Positions 8,921-17,668 of a DNA stretch of 64,000 nucleotides are shown here, piece after piece (position 1 is the first letter of the stretch; each line of letters begins with the position of its first letter). The stretch covers positions 62,001-126,000 of the forward strand of contig NZ_CYSP01000010.1 in NCBI RefSeq assembly GCF_001298735.1. Direction: 5' to 3'. Both the position numbers and the translations under genes were made by a program. The notes under the pieces were generated by a model. The model was not told where the DNA came from and ran no database searches. It saw only the letters and a list, made by a program, of their open reading frames with translations. This DNA comes from Propionispora sp. 2/2-37. GTDB taxonomy: Bacteria; Bacillota; Negativicutes; Propionisporales; Propionisporaceae.

Positions 8921-10012
8921 GTGGGTGAAAGAAAAGCTTCAAATCCGGATATATTGACCGCCGGAGGAGCATTAACATACCGTGCGGCCGGTGTTGACAT
9001 TGATGCCGGAAACCGTGCCGTCGATTTAATCAAAAAAAAGGTGCAATCAACCTACCGCCCGGAGGTGCTGGGAGATATTGGCGGCTTTGGCGGCTTGTTC
9101 GGTTTGAACACCGCAAAATACCGCGAGCCCGTTCTAGTGTCGGGCACTGATGGTGTGGGTACCAAACTTTGCATTGCTTTCATGATGGACAGACATGATA
9201 CCATTGGGCAGGATGCGGTTGCCATGTGTGTCAACGACATCCTGGTACAGGGAGCGGAACCTTTGTTTTTTTTGGACTATCTGGCGGTAGGCGAACTGGA
9301 ACCGGAAAAGGTGGCCGATATTGTCAGCGGTGTAGCAAATGCCTGCCGGGAATCCGGCTGTGCATTGATTGGCGGTGAAACGGCCGAAATGGCCGGCTTT
9401 TATCAACAGGGTGAATATGATATTGCCGGGTTTGCGGTAGGTGTGGTGGAGAAATCAAAAATTATCACCGGTGCCAGGATTACACCGGGAGACGTATTAA
9501 TTGGTTTACCATCCAGCGGTTTGCATTCCAACGGATTTTCTTTAGTCCGGAAAATTTGTTTTGATGTCAAAAAACTGGCAGTTGATGATGCCGTACCGGA
9601 ACTGGGAAGAAGCATCGGCGAAGAACTTCTGGTGCCGACTACCCTGTATCCGAAAGCCTGCCTGCCGTTGCTTGCGAGCTTTGATATCCGGGGTATGGTG
9701 CATATTACCGGGGGCGGTTTTTATGATAACGTTCCGCGGATGCTGCCCAACCATTGTGCAGTGGAAATCGATACCACTCTTTGGCCCAAGCCGGTTATTT
9801 TCTCTTTGCTGCAGGAATGGGGGCAGGTTGCTTGGACGGAGATGTACCGGACTTTTAATATGGGGATCGGTATGATTTTGGTTGTGCCGGAAGAACAGGC
9901 CGACAGGGTACAGGCAAATTTAACCGAACGGGGAGAAGCTTCTTATCGGATTGGCCGGGTTATCCCGGGGTCACGGGAAGTTATATTAAAAGGAGGCGTA
10001 TTTGGTGAATAA
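8921..10012 (+). CDS. purM: Phosphoribosylformylglycinamidine cyclo-ligase PurM
   Basis: A 363-residue AIR synthetase. The motifs [26 protein letters not shown]-like AMCVNDIL and [11 protein letters not shown] are typical of the family. It closes the imidazole ring using ATP. The start is GTG at 8921, preceded by AGGTGAGGG. The final bases overlap the start of purN. It lies 47 bases after purF in the same operon. Confidence 0.95.
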   Translation: MGERKASNPDILTAGGALTYRAAGVDIDAGNRAVDLIKKKVQSTYRPEVLGDIGGFGGLFGLNTAKYREPVLVSGTDGVGTKLCIAFMMDRHDTIGQDAVAMCVNDILVQGAEPLFFLDYLAVGELEPEKVADIVSGVANACRESGCALIGGETAEMAGFYQQGEYDIAGFAVGVVEKSKIITGARITPGDVLIGLPSSGLHSNGFSLVRKICFDVKKLAVDDAVPELGRSIGEELLVPTTLYPKACLPLLASFDIRGMVHITGGGFYDNVPRMLPNHCAVEIDTTLWPKPVIFSLLQEWGQVAWTEMYRTFNMGIGMILVVPEEQADRVQANLTERGEASYRIGRVIPGSREVILKGGVFGE

Positions 10013-10640
10013 AAAGGTATTAGGAGTGCTGGCTTCAGGCCGTGGCAGCAATATGCAGGCAATAGTGGATGCCATTGATGCCGGCAGGCTGAACGCTAAA
10101 ATCGGAGTGGTGATTAGCGATAATCCTAATGCCAATGTTCTCAAACGTTTAGCCGATTCGGATGTTCCGGTGACCTGTATCGAAAGAAAAAACTTTGCCG
10201 CGAAAGAAGAGTGGGAAGCCGCCATTGCGGCCGAACTGAACGCACATCAGGTGGAACTGGTCATATTGGCCGGATTTATGCGTATTTTGAGTCCGTATTT
10301 TGTTAATTTGTTGTCCGGGCGCGTTATGAATATTCATCCTTCTCTATTGCCTGCTTTTCCGGGGAAGAATGCGCAGGAACAGGCTATTCGTTACGGAGTG
10401 CGGGTTTCCGGCTGTACGGTACATTTTATCGACGAAGGCATGGACACCGGGCCGATTATCTTACAGGAGGCCGTGCCGGTGGAAAGTGACGATACAGCGG
10501 AAATATTGGCCGAGCGTATTTTGCATGTTGAACACGTACTCTACCCGCGGGCTATTGCCCTGTATTGTGAGGGCCGTTTAAAAATAGAAGGCCGCCGGGT
10601 CATCATTTTAGAAAAAGGTGAGGAACTTTATGAAGATTAA
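10005..10640 (+). CDS. purN: Phosphoribosylglycinamide formyltransferase PurN
   Basis: A 211-residue formyl-tetrahydrofolate-dependent GAR transformylase. It begins [16 protein letters not shown], the substrate loop, and has the catalytic region [13 protein letters not shown] followed by [19 protein letters not shown] at 9991-9996 is best spaced for GTG at 10005; TTG at 10002 is an alternative. It overlaps purM by 8 bases and purH by 11 bases, so the three are translationally coupled. Confidence 0.94.
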   Translation: MNKKVLGVLASGRGSNMQAIVDAIDAGRLNAKIGVVISDNPNANVLKRLADSDVPVTCIERKNFAAKEEWEAAIAAELNAHQVELVILAGFMRILSPYFVNLLSGRVMNIHPSLLPAFPGKNAQEQAIRYGVRVSGCTVHFIDEGMDTGPIILQEAVPVESDDTAEILAERILHVEHVLYPRAIALYCEGRLKIEGRRVIILEKGEELYED

Positions 10641-12171
10641 ACGGACGTTGATCAGCGTTTCTGATAAAACCGGTATTGTTGAGTTTGCCCGCCAACTCCA
10701 TCAACATGGAGTCGATATCATTTCAACCGGCGGGACAATGAAGGCCTTGCGTGAAGCCGGCATACCGGTTACTTATGTGAGTGATGTAACGGGTTTTCCG
10801 GAAATTATGGATGGCCGGGTGAAAACTTTAAATCCTTATATTCATGGCGGCATATTGGCCATCCGGGACAATCCCGAGCACGTTGAAGCCATGAAACGCC
10901 ATCATATTCAGGGGATTGACATGGTCGTCGTCAATCTTTATCCCTTCCGGCAGACGATTGCCAAGGCCGGTGTGACGCTGGAAGAAGCGGTGGAAAATAT
11001 CGATATCGGCGGGCCGGCGATGATCCGGGCGGCAGCTAAAAATTTCCAGTATGTAGCAGTGGTTGTTAATCCGGAACGCTATGAAGATATTGTAAAGCAG
11101 CTGCAAGCAGGTGGTGAAATTTCCGCGGAGTTCTGCATGGCGCTGGCCCAGGAGGCGTATAATCATACGGCGGAATACGACGCCTGCATTTCAGGGTACC
11201 TGGCACAGCAGCTTGGAGAAGGGCCTTTCCCGGCTACGCTGCATACGGTCTATGAAAAGGTGCAGGGGCTTCGTTATGGGGAAAATCCACACCAGCAGGC
11301 TGCTTTTTACCGGGAAAAATATGTTAACGGTTCCGGTATTGCCAATGCCAGACAACTGCATGGTAAAGAGTTGTCATTTAATAATATCGTTGATGTGGAG
11401 GCGGCCTATGTGATTGTGTCGGAATTTGACCACCCGGCGGCAACCATTATCAAACATACCAATCCTTGTGGAACCGGTATTGGCAAAGACTTGGCCGATG
11501 CCTATGCTGCGGCCTATGAAGCCGACCCCGTATCTGCTTTTGGCGGCATTGTCGGTCTGAACCGTGAAGTCGATGCAGCTACTGCCGAACAGATCAGCAA
11601 GATATTTATCGAAGCGGTTATCGCTCCGTCTTTCAGCGATGCGGCCTTAACTATTTTAACCAAAAAACAAAACATCCGTTTGCTGACAGCAGAGCTGCCC
11701 GAAACAGACAGCCAGCAATTTGATATTAAGAAAGTTTCCGGCGGTATTTTATTACAGGATAAGGATACCAGGGATGCCGTTCTGGAAGATATGAAAGTGG
11801 TCACCAAGCGTCCGCCGACACAGGCGGAATGGGAACAGCTCATGCTTGCCTGGCGGGTGGTAAAACATGTGAAATCCAATGCCATTGTGGTAGCTGCCGG
11901 TAACCGGACTTTGGGAGTCGGCGCCGGACAAATGAACCGTGTCGGTGCCGCTGCCATTGCCTTGACCCAGGCAGGCGAGAAGGCAAAAGGTGCTGTCCTG
12001 GCTTCGGATGCGTTTTTTCCGTTTCGTGATACCGTGGACACAGCGGCTGCTGCCGGGATTACGGCCATTATTCAGCCCGGCGGTTCCGTTAAAGATCCCG
12101 ATTCAATTCAGGCAGCTGATGAACACGGTATTGCCATGATCTTTACCGGAATGCGTCATTTTAAACACTAA
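10630..12171 (+). CDS. purH: Bifunctional AICAR formyltransferase/IMP cyclohydrolase PurH
   Basis: A 513-residue protein of the normal two-domain size. The N-terminal methylglyoxal-synthase-like IMP cyclohydrolase domain starts RTLISVSDKTGIVEFA. The C-terminal AICAR transformylase domain carries ATIIKHTNPCG and SDAFFPFRD. Together they carry out the last two steps to IMP. An in-frame GTG lies at 10618, but AGGTGAGG at 10616-10623 is correctly spaced for the ATG at 10630. The start overlaps the end of purN. Confidence 0.95.
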   Translation: MKIKRTLISVSDKTGIVEFARQLHQHGVDIISTGGTMKALREAGIPVTYVSDVTGFPEIMDGRVKTLNPYIHGGILAIRDNPEHVEAMKRHHIQGIDMVVVNLYPFRQTIAKAGVTLEEAVENIDIGGPAMIRAAAKNFQYVAVVVNPERYEDIVKQLQAGGEISAEFCMALAQEAYNHTAEYDACISGYLAQQLGEGPFPATLHTVYEKVQGLRYGENPHQQAAFYREKYVNGSGIANARQLHGKELSFNNIVDVEAAYVIVSEFDHPAATIIKHTNPCGTGIGKDLADAYAAAYEADPVSAFGGIVGLNREVDAATAEQISKIFIEAVIAPSFSDAALTILTKKQNIRLLTAELPETDSQQFDIKKVSGGILLQDKDTRDAVLEDMKVVTKRPPTQAEWEQLMLAWRVVKHVKSNAIVVAAGNRTLGVGAGQMNRVGAAAIALTQAGEKAKGAVLASDAFFPFRDTVDTAAAAGITAIIQPGGSVKDPDSIQAADEHGIAMIFTGMRHFKH

Positions 12172-12223
12172 TCATGATATGGATAAAGCCAAACTTAAGT
12201 GATCAGTATCAAGAGGTGAAATT

Positions 12224-13492
12224 GTGCGAATTTTAGTGATTGGCAGCGGTGGTCGGGAACATGCCTTAGTTTGGAAATTAAAAATGAGTCCACGGGTGGA
12301 AAAGATCTATGCCATACCCGGCAATCCGGGAATTTCCCAGCTTGCCGAATGTATTTCCATGAATATGGAGGACAACCGGGCGTTAGCGGATTTTGCGCAG
12401 AAACATGGGGTGAATTTGACAGTTGTTGGGCCGGAGGCGCCGTTGGCTAACGGGATTGTTGATTATTTTCATAAGCAAGGCTTAACTGTGTTTGGTCCTA
12501 CGCAGGCCGCGGCAGAACTGGAAGGTTCCAAGTCCTTTGCCAAAGGGCTTATGCAGAAATATAATATACCTACTGCCCGTTTTGCTGTTTTTAATAACCC
12601 CGATGAAGCGGCTTTCTATATACAAAAGCAGGGGGCGCCGATTGTTGTAAAAGCAGACGGTCTGGCCGCCGGCAAGGGTGTTATTGTAGCTATGACAGTG
12701 GAGGAAGCGCTGCAAGCTGTGGATACAATTATGCGTGAGCAGGCATTTGGTACTGCAGGCAGTCAAATTGTAATTGAGGAATTCTTAAGCGGTGAAGAGG
12801 CATCCTTATTGGCTTTTACCGATGGGAAAACAGTTGTGCCTATGGTGGCGGCCCAGGATCACAAGCGGATCTTTGATGGAGACCAGGGACCCAATACGGG
12901 CGGAATGGGAGCCTATGCACCGGCACCGGTCGTAACGGCTGTTATGAAGGAGAAAATCGTGCATGAGATTCTTCAGCCTGCCGTCGATGCTATGCGTGCC
13001 GAAGGACGGCTCTATCGCGGCTGCCTGTATGCCGGACTGATGATTACGGCCGAGGGCCCTAAAGTCATTGAGTTTAATGCCCGTTTTGGCGATCCGGAAA
13101 CCCAGGTGGTATTGCCGCTGTTAGAAAGCGATTTGGTCGATATTATGGAAGCTTGTACTTCAGGAACTCTTTCAGAAAATATGGTTAGCTGGCGGCAGGA
13201 AGCTGCCGTTTGTGTGGTTATGGCTGCCGGCGGTTATCCGGGAAATTATGCCAAACATGATCCCATCAGCGGCCTGGAAGCGGCAAAACAGCAGGGAGCT
13301 TACGTATTCCATGCCGGTACGGCGGCAGTTAAGGATGCTGTTGTCACCAATGGCGGCCGGGTGCTGGGAGTTACTGCTACGGCAGGAACTATTGCCGCTG
13401 CCGTAACGAAAACTTATGAGGCTGTCCGGTGTATCGGTTTTAATGGCATGCAGTTCAGAACGGATATTGCTCATCGGGCCATGAACCGGTAG
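12224..13492 (+). CDS. purD: Phosphoribosylamine-glycine ligase PurD
   Basis: A 422-residue ATP-grasp enzyme that makes GAR from phosphoribosylamine, glycine and ATP. The N-terminal VIGSGGREHALVWKL, the VVKADGLAAGKGV ATP-binding strand and EFNARFGDPETQ are diagnostic. The start is GTG at 12224 with GAGGTG upstream. It is the last gene of the purine cluster and is followed by a strong hairpin. purB, purK and purL/Q/S are absent from this cluster and must lie elsewhere if the pathway is complete. Confidence 0.95.
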   Translation: MRILVIGSGGREHALVWKLKMSPRVEKIYAIPGNPGISQLAECISMNMEDNRALADFAQKHGVNLTVVGPEAPLANGIVDYFHKQGLTVFGPTQAAAELEGSKSFAKGLMQKYNIPTARFAVFNNPDEAAFYIQKQGAPIVVKADGLAAGKGVIVAMTVEEALQAVDTIMREQAFGTAGSQIVIEEFLSGEEASLLAFTDGKTVVPMVAAQDHKRIFDGDQGPNTGGMGAYAPAPVVTAVMKEKIVHEILQPAVDAMRAEGRLYRGCLYAGLMITAEGPKVIEFNARFGDPETQVVLPLLESDLVDIMEACTSGTLSENMVSWRQEAAVCVVMAAGGYPGNYAKHDPISGLEAAKQQGAYVFHAGTAAVKDAVVTNGGRVLGVTATAGTIAAAVTKTYEAVRCIGFNGMQFRTDIAHRAMNR

Positions 13493-13529
13493 TGGCAGTT
13501 GTGTACAGATACATCTTTATGTCGCAAGC

Positions 13530-13577
13530 AAACAGCCAAATGGCCCTGGTTCAACCTCCGGGGCCATTTGGCTGTTT
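13530..13577 (+). terminator. Terminator of the purine operon
   Basis: AAACAGCCAAATGGCCC at 13530-13546 pairs with GGGCCATTTGGCTGTTT at 13561-13577, giving a 17-bp stem with a 14-base loop. A-rich and T-rich ends flank the GC core, so it may work in both directions. Confidence 0.75.
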
Positions 13578-13708
13578 AAACAGGGCGGAAAGAAGGGAAT
13601 TTAACAGATTATGCAGAAGTTAAAGAATAGAAAGGGCGGGGTTGATGAATGACGGTGCTGGGTTAAGTTTTGTCCGCTCAATTTGAGTCAGTCGGTATGG
13701 AGGCTACT

Positions 13709-14332
13709 ATGAGTTATAATCGAGAAGCAGTACTATCACATTCGGATACGCGCAGTAAACGTCAGCAGATTCTTGATGCTGCTTATATAGTTTTCTCCCG
13801 CAATGGCTATCATCGTGCAACTGTTGATGAAATCATTGCTTTGGCAGATACGGGGAAGGGAACGGTCTACAATTATTTCGTTAATAAGGAGCAATTGTTT
13901 TATACCCTAATCAAGGAACGCAGCCTGCCTTTTGAAAAAAAGCTGGATGAAATCGTTTGTTCGGAGAAGACGCCTTTTGATAAGATCGAAGCAATGATTA
14001 AAGTTTTTTTGGATTTTTATATAGTAAATGCCGACTTATGGCGTGTTATGATGCATGAGGTTCGTGGCTTTGGTAATGAAAGCCATACCGGTTTTACACC
14101 GGAACAAAGTGAAAAATACCACAAAGAATTTCAGGATACGATCGGGATGCTTGAGAAAGTGCTGGTTGAGGGGATCGATAAGGGGGTCATCAGGGAGTGC
14201 GATGTGGTTAAATGTGCGTACGGCCTGTTCAGTGTCATTGTTACGCTTGTCTTCCAAAAACTTGCCGGTGACACCGAAGAATGTTCCCGGATGATAGCCG
14301 ATTTGTTTCTTCATGGGGTGGCCAAACGATAA
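13709..14332 (+). CDS. TetR/AcrR-family transcriptional regulator
   Basis: A 207-residue protein with an N-terminal TetR helix-turn-helix. RQQILDAAYIVFSRNGYHRATVDEI is followed by GKGTVYNYFVNKEQLFYTLI, the recognition-helix region with the family's usual spacing. The all-helical C-terminal part should bind an unknown ligand and mediate dimerisation. GGAGG at 13698-13702 selects the ATG at 13709 over in-frame upstream starts at 13670 and 13697. It lies 56 bases before an AbrB-family membrane protein and may control it; the RND pump 3.3 kb downstream is a second possible target. Confidence 0.85.
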   Translation: MSYNREAVLSHSDTRSKRQQILDAAYIVFSRNGYHRATVDEIIALADTGKGTVYNYFVNKEQLFYTLIKERSLPFEKKLDEIVCSEKTPFDKIEAMIKVFLDFYIVNADLWRVMMHEVRGFGNESHTGFTPEQSEKYHKEFQDTIGMLEKVLVEGIDKGVIRECDVVKCAYGLFSVIVTLVFQKLAGDTEECSRMIADLFLHGVAKR

Positions 14333-14388
14333 CGAATACTGCAGGTTTTGTCTGTTATTCATGGGATGTGCAGAAAATAGGTGGATTT

Positions 14389-15447
14389 ATGCTGGGTCGC
14401 AGTTTTGAGACGCTGCTTATTGCTGTAATGGGCGGCGTTCTTTTTAGTTATATTCATATTCCGCTGCCCTGGATGCTGGGGCCTTTATCAGCTGTAATGC
14501 TTTGGAATGCGCTGGCTAAACGAAAGGTCTACTGGCCTGTGAAGCTTAGAAATGCCGGGCTGATTGTATTAGGGTTTATTATGGGAAGCCCGTTTACTCT
14601 GGAGACCGGGCGGCAAATCGTGCTGCAGCTTCCAACAATGCTGGCGGCAACGCTGGCTACCGTTTTTATAAGTATGGGTATCGGCTATTTTACCGCGCGT
14701 CAGACCGGTATCAGCCTTTCAAGCAGTCTTGTCGGCAGTGTCCCAGGAGGATTGTCGCAGATGGTCGTGCTTGGCGAAGAGCTTGCCGATACCGATATTA
14801 CGGTGGTTACATTTATGCAGACTGTCCGCTTGTTATCCGTTGTATTTATTGTTCCTTTTCTTGCGATACATGGATTAGCCCCAGGCACGGATACGAGTAC
14901 TTTTGTTACCGTTAATACGGCATTTGCCGATGAAAGAGATTATGGATTATTTGCTGCAGTCAGTCTGGTTAGTGCTGTTGCGGCTGCCTTTTTTAAGCTG
15001 CCGACGCCGTATATGCTGGGCCCTCTACTGGGTACGGCTTGTACTGTGCTGGCAGGGTTTGCTGCACCTTTGCCGCCTGATGAGGTCGTACTGCCTGCCC
15101 AGCTGGCAGTGGGTATTTACATGGGGACCGGTATGAATTTACAGAGTTTAACAAATTGGAAGAGTATTTTCCCCTATACGCTTATGGGGGCCATTGGCGT
15201 GGTGCTGTTTTCCTTAGTATTAGGTTATCTGATTAGTTCACAGCATTCCTATTCTTTAGTGACTGCTTTTTTGAGTACGGCGCCAGGCGGTATGACGGAG
15301 ATGGGACTGACAGCTATGATACTGCATGCCGATTTATCGGTTATTATAGCCTATCAAATATTCAGGCTGGTTTTTATTCTTTTGGCTGTTCCTCCCCTGC
15401 TAAAGTGGCTGCTGCAATTTATTCGACAAAAGAATGAGTTCAACTAA
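14389..15447 (+). CDS. AbrB-family membrane protein (putative transporter)
   Basis: A 352-residue membrane protein with two similar halves, each with the pattern of the AbrB/'ammonia monooxygenase' family: PLPWMLGPLSAVMLW and GSVPGGLSQMVVLGEE in the first half, TPYMLGPLLGTA and STAPGGMTEMGLTA in the second. This internal duplication suggests an inverted-repeat transporter fold. The family's substrate is not settled, and the ammonia monooxygenase name is historical. AGGTGG at 14379-14384 sets the start at 14389, although the frame is open upstream into the TetR gene. It is probably co-transcribed with the TetR regulator. Confidence 0.85.
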   Translation: MLGRSFETLLIAVMGGVLFSYIHIPLPWMLGPLSAVMLWNALAKRKVYWPVKLRNAGLIVLGFIMGSPFTLETGRQIVLQLPTMLAATLATVFISMGIGYFTARQTGISLSSSLVGSVPGGLSQMVVLGEELADTDITVVTFMQTVRLLSVVFIVPFLAIHGLAPGTDTSTFVTVNTAFADERDYGLFAAVSLVSAVAAAFFKLPTPYMLGPLLGTACTVLAGFAAPLPPDEVVLPAQLAVGIYMGTGMNLQSLTNWKSIFPYTLMGAIGVVLFSLVLGYLISSQHSYSLVTAFLSTAPGGMTEMGLTAMILHADLSVIIAYQIFRLVFILLAVPPLLKWLLQFIRQKNEFN

Positions 15448-15567
15448 AACAGGGTAAGAGCGGGATAAGCTAATCCGGTGGCAGGCCTGCTTAAATCAAG
15501 GAAGATAGTTTGCCGGTTTACCCTGCTGATATTTATGCATCTTTGTGCATGATTTTGAGATTAATTC

Positions 15568-15596
15568 TTGAGCATTAGATTTCAATGTGTTAAACT
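15568..15596 (+). promoter_or_regulatory. Possible promoter of the PEPCK/HPrK-like gene
   Basis: TTGAGC at 15568-15573 and TAAACT at 15591-15596 are separated by 17 bp, about 80 bases before the start codon. The hexamers are imperfect. Confidence 0.4.
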
Positions 15597-15678
15597 GAAA
15601 AACGGGGTTAAAATATACAATAGGGTTAATCTGCTTTATAAGTGAAGTGGCTGCCGTATGGAAAGGGGCGATTAGGTT

Positions 15679-17451
15679 ATGAATATTATCTCAAGTAAAA
15701 TATTTGAGAAGAAAGTTATAATTAAAGTGAAAGACAGAGTATGTGATACGCCGGAAGAGTTATTGTCAAGCGATTTATTTGCCCGGGTAGTAAAAATGGC
15801 AATTAGAGATCTGACAAAGAGAAATTCTATTCTTTTGGATATTTTCACCAATAAAAATGATATCACAGACAAAGATATTAGGCTGTTAATTGACACGCTG
15901 ATTTATGCTTCCAAAATGCCGATTGATTTAGTTGTCAACGTGGTGAAAGGTTCTGAGCAATTTGCCAAAAACCCGATGCTGTTGAATGATTTTATCCAGT
16001 ATTTATACAATTTCTGGCGGAATTTTGACCGCTTTGTTATTTGTAACTCCGATGATGATGAGTTGGATAAGCGTCCATATCGTACGTTTAATACTACAGT
16101 AGATCAATTGACTAATTTGGTGCGTAAAATATACCGGGATCTGCAGGATAATGTGGCGAAAAAGCATCCTAACGTATTCCGTCAGGTTAAAGCCGGTGCC
16201 CAATTGGCGGCAATCGGTAAATGTAAGGACATCCCTTATAGCGGTGATATTTATAAGAAACTGGACAAGGTACCTGTTATCCGGCAAATACTGTTAAATC
16301 CTCCATTGGTATTAGATCCCCCAATGAACAAGAGAACGGGAAAATTTGAACGGGTATACAAAAATCCTCTGGATTTGGTGGATATTAATACTGATGAATG
16401 GCTTTGCTTTCCAGCTAAAGTGGGTCCTCTTTTAATTAATATTTATTTTCATGAAAAATTTTACGATTTAGGATTTTCGCTGTGCAATTTATTCGAAATT
16501 GCCAATGATGTTGATTTGGAAAAGAAGCCCGATGCCATTTATTTATTCGGAGTGCCTGGTGATGTTTTGGATGAACTGGCACCGTTACCAACTGTTTTCT
16601 TTGATGATGAAGAAAATGACATGTTTGTTGCTGCTGTTCCCAATCGTGATCAATTCGGTTATTTCGGCTATCTGAAGAAAATGGCGCTGACATTACATAA
16701 TATCCGTATGATGCGTGCCGGAAAAATGCCGTTTCACGGCGCTATGTTTAGAATTGTATTAAAAGGCAATAAAGAAGCTAATGTTTTGGTTATGGGGGAT
16801 TCGGGTGCGGGCAAATCGGAAACTTTAGAAGCTTTTCGCGTGCTTGGCCAGGAATTCATTCAGGACATTATTGTTATTGCGGATGATATGGGTTCGTTGT
16901 CTATTGATGATCATGGCGATATTATTGCCTATGGAACAGAAGTCGGCGCTTATGTAAGATTGGACGATTTGAATCCGGGCTATGCTTTCGGTCAGCTTGA
17001 CCGGGCTATTATCATGAATCCCAGTCAGAAAAACGCCCGTACCATCTTACCGGTTACATCCTATGATAATGTGATTAAAGGACACAAGATTGATTTTGTT
17101 CTGTATTGCAATAACTTCGAAGAAATTGACGAAGATCATCCGGTTATAGAACGGTTTACCTCGCCGGAGGAAGCGATTAAGGTGTTCCGTTCCGGGGCGG
17201 TTATGAGTAAGGGGACCACGACTTCTACCGGTCTGGTTCATACTTATTTTGCCAATGTGTTTGGACCGCCTCAATACCGTGAAACGCATGAAGTCATTGC
17301 ACAGAAATACTTTGCGCAATTCTTCAAAAAAGATGTATTTGTTGGGCAAATGCGTACCCGTTTGAGCATAAAAGGCTGGGAGCAGAAAGGGCCTCAGGAA
17401 TCGGCCAAAGGCTTGCTTGCCATGATTCAAACCATGCCAAGTAAAGAATGA
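15679..17451 (+). CDS. P-loop protein with PEP-carboxykinase-like and HPr-kinase-like motifs, function unknown
   Basis: A 590-residue soluble protein. The first 330 residues match nothing I recognise. From about residue 350 the order is His353 (PFHGAMF), a P-loop GDSGAGKSE at 373-381, the acidic pair ADD at 401-403, and NARTILPVTSYDNVI around Arg454. HPr kinase/phosphorylase has HG, GDSGxGKSE and VADD in this order. ATP-dependent PEP carboxykinase has HCSAN, GLSGTGKTT, GDDEHG and the NTRVSYPIYHIDNIV strand. The P-loop here is HPrK-like, whereas the later strand and C-terminal arrangement are PEPCK-like. It stands alone, with its own promoter region and a strong terminator. It is not a standard PckA; Ser/Thr kinase activity is a guess. 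Confidence 0.7.
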   Translation: MNIISSKIFEKKVIIKVKDRVCDTPEELLSSDLFARVVKMAIRDLTKRNSILLDIFTNKNDITDKDIRLLIDTLIYASKMPIDLVVNVVKGSEQFAKNPMLLNDFIQYLYNFWRNFDRFVICNSDDDELDKRPYRTFNTTVDQLTNLVRKIYRDLQDNVAKKHPNVFRQVKAGAQLAAIGKCKDIPYSGDIYKKLDKVPVIRQILLNPPLVLDPPMNKRTGKFERVYKNPLDLVDINTDEWLCFPAKVGPLLINIYFHEKFYDLGFSLCNLFEIANDVDLEKKPDAIYLFGVPGDVLDELAPLPTVFFDDEENDMFVAAVPNRDQFGYFGYLKKMALTLHNIRMMRAGKMPFHGAMFRIVLKGNKEANVLVMGDSGAGKSETLEAFRVLGQEFIQDIIVIADDMGSLSIDDHGDIIAYGTEVGAYVRLDDLNPGYAFGQLDRAIIMNPSQKNARTILPVTSYDNVIKGHKIDFVLYCNNFEEIDEDHPVIERFTSPEEAIKVFRSGAVMSKGTTTSTGLVHTYFANVFGPPQYRETHEVIAQKYFAQFFKKDVFVGQMRTRLSIKGWEQKGPQESAKGLLAMIQTMPSKE

Positions 17452-17504
17452 AGGATTGGTCTCGTGACAGGGCGCTTGAAAACTGCTTGGTCTAAATAAC
17501 TTAG

Positions 17505-17541
17505 AAGGCTTGAGTTTAATTAAAACTCAAGCCTTTCTTTT
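17505..17541 (+). terminator. Intrinsic terminator after the PEPCK/HPrK-like gene
   Basis: AAGGCTTGAGTTT (17505-17517) pairs with AAACTCAAGCCTT (17523-17535), followed by TTTCTTTT. A perfect 13-bp stem with a U-rich tail. Confidence 0.88.
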
Positions 17542-17551
17542 AATAGAACGG

Positions 17552-17569
17552 TGACATATGGTGATGTCA
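17552..17569. promoter_or_regulatory. Dyad upstream of the RND efflux genes, candidate operator
   Basis: TGACATATGGTGATGTCA has 6-bp perfect arms around a 6-bp centre and sits about 100 bases before the efflux adaptor gene. A TTGTCA hexamer follows at 17575-17580 in an AT-rich stretch. No regulator can be assigned; the TetR protein at 13709 is one candidate. Confidence 0.35.
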
Positions 17570-17668
17570 TATTTTTGTCATAGCTTTAAAATATAATAAT
17601 TTATAATGCCTAAATAGCAGGAAAACACTTATTGCTGGCTTCGGCAGATATTTGGGAGAGGGTGAATT

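Noticed and set aside
11514-12068. 184-codon minus-strand open frame opposite purH
   Set aside because: Low-complexity Ala/Ser/Thr-rich shadow of purH codons; no support as a gene.
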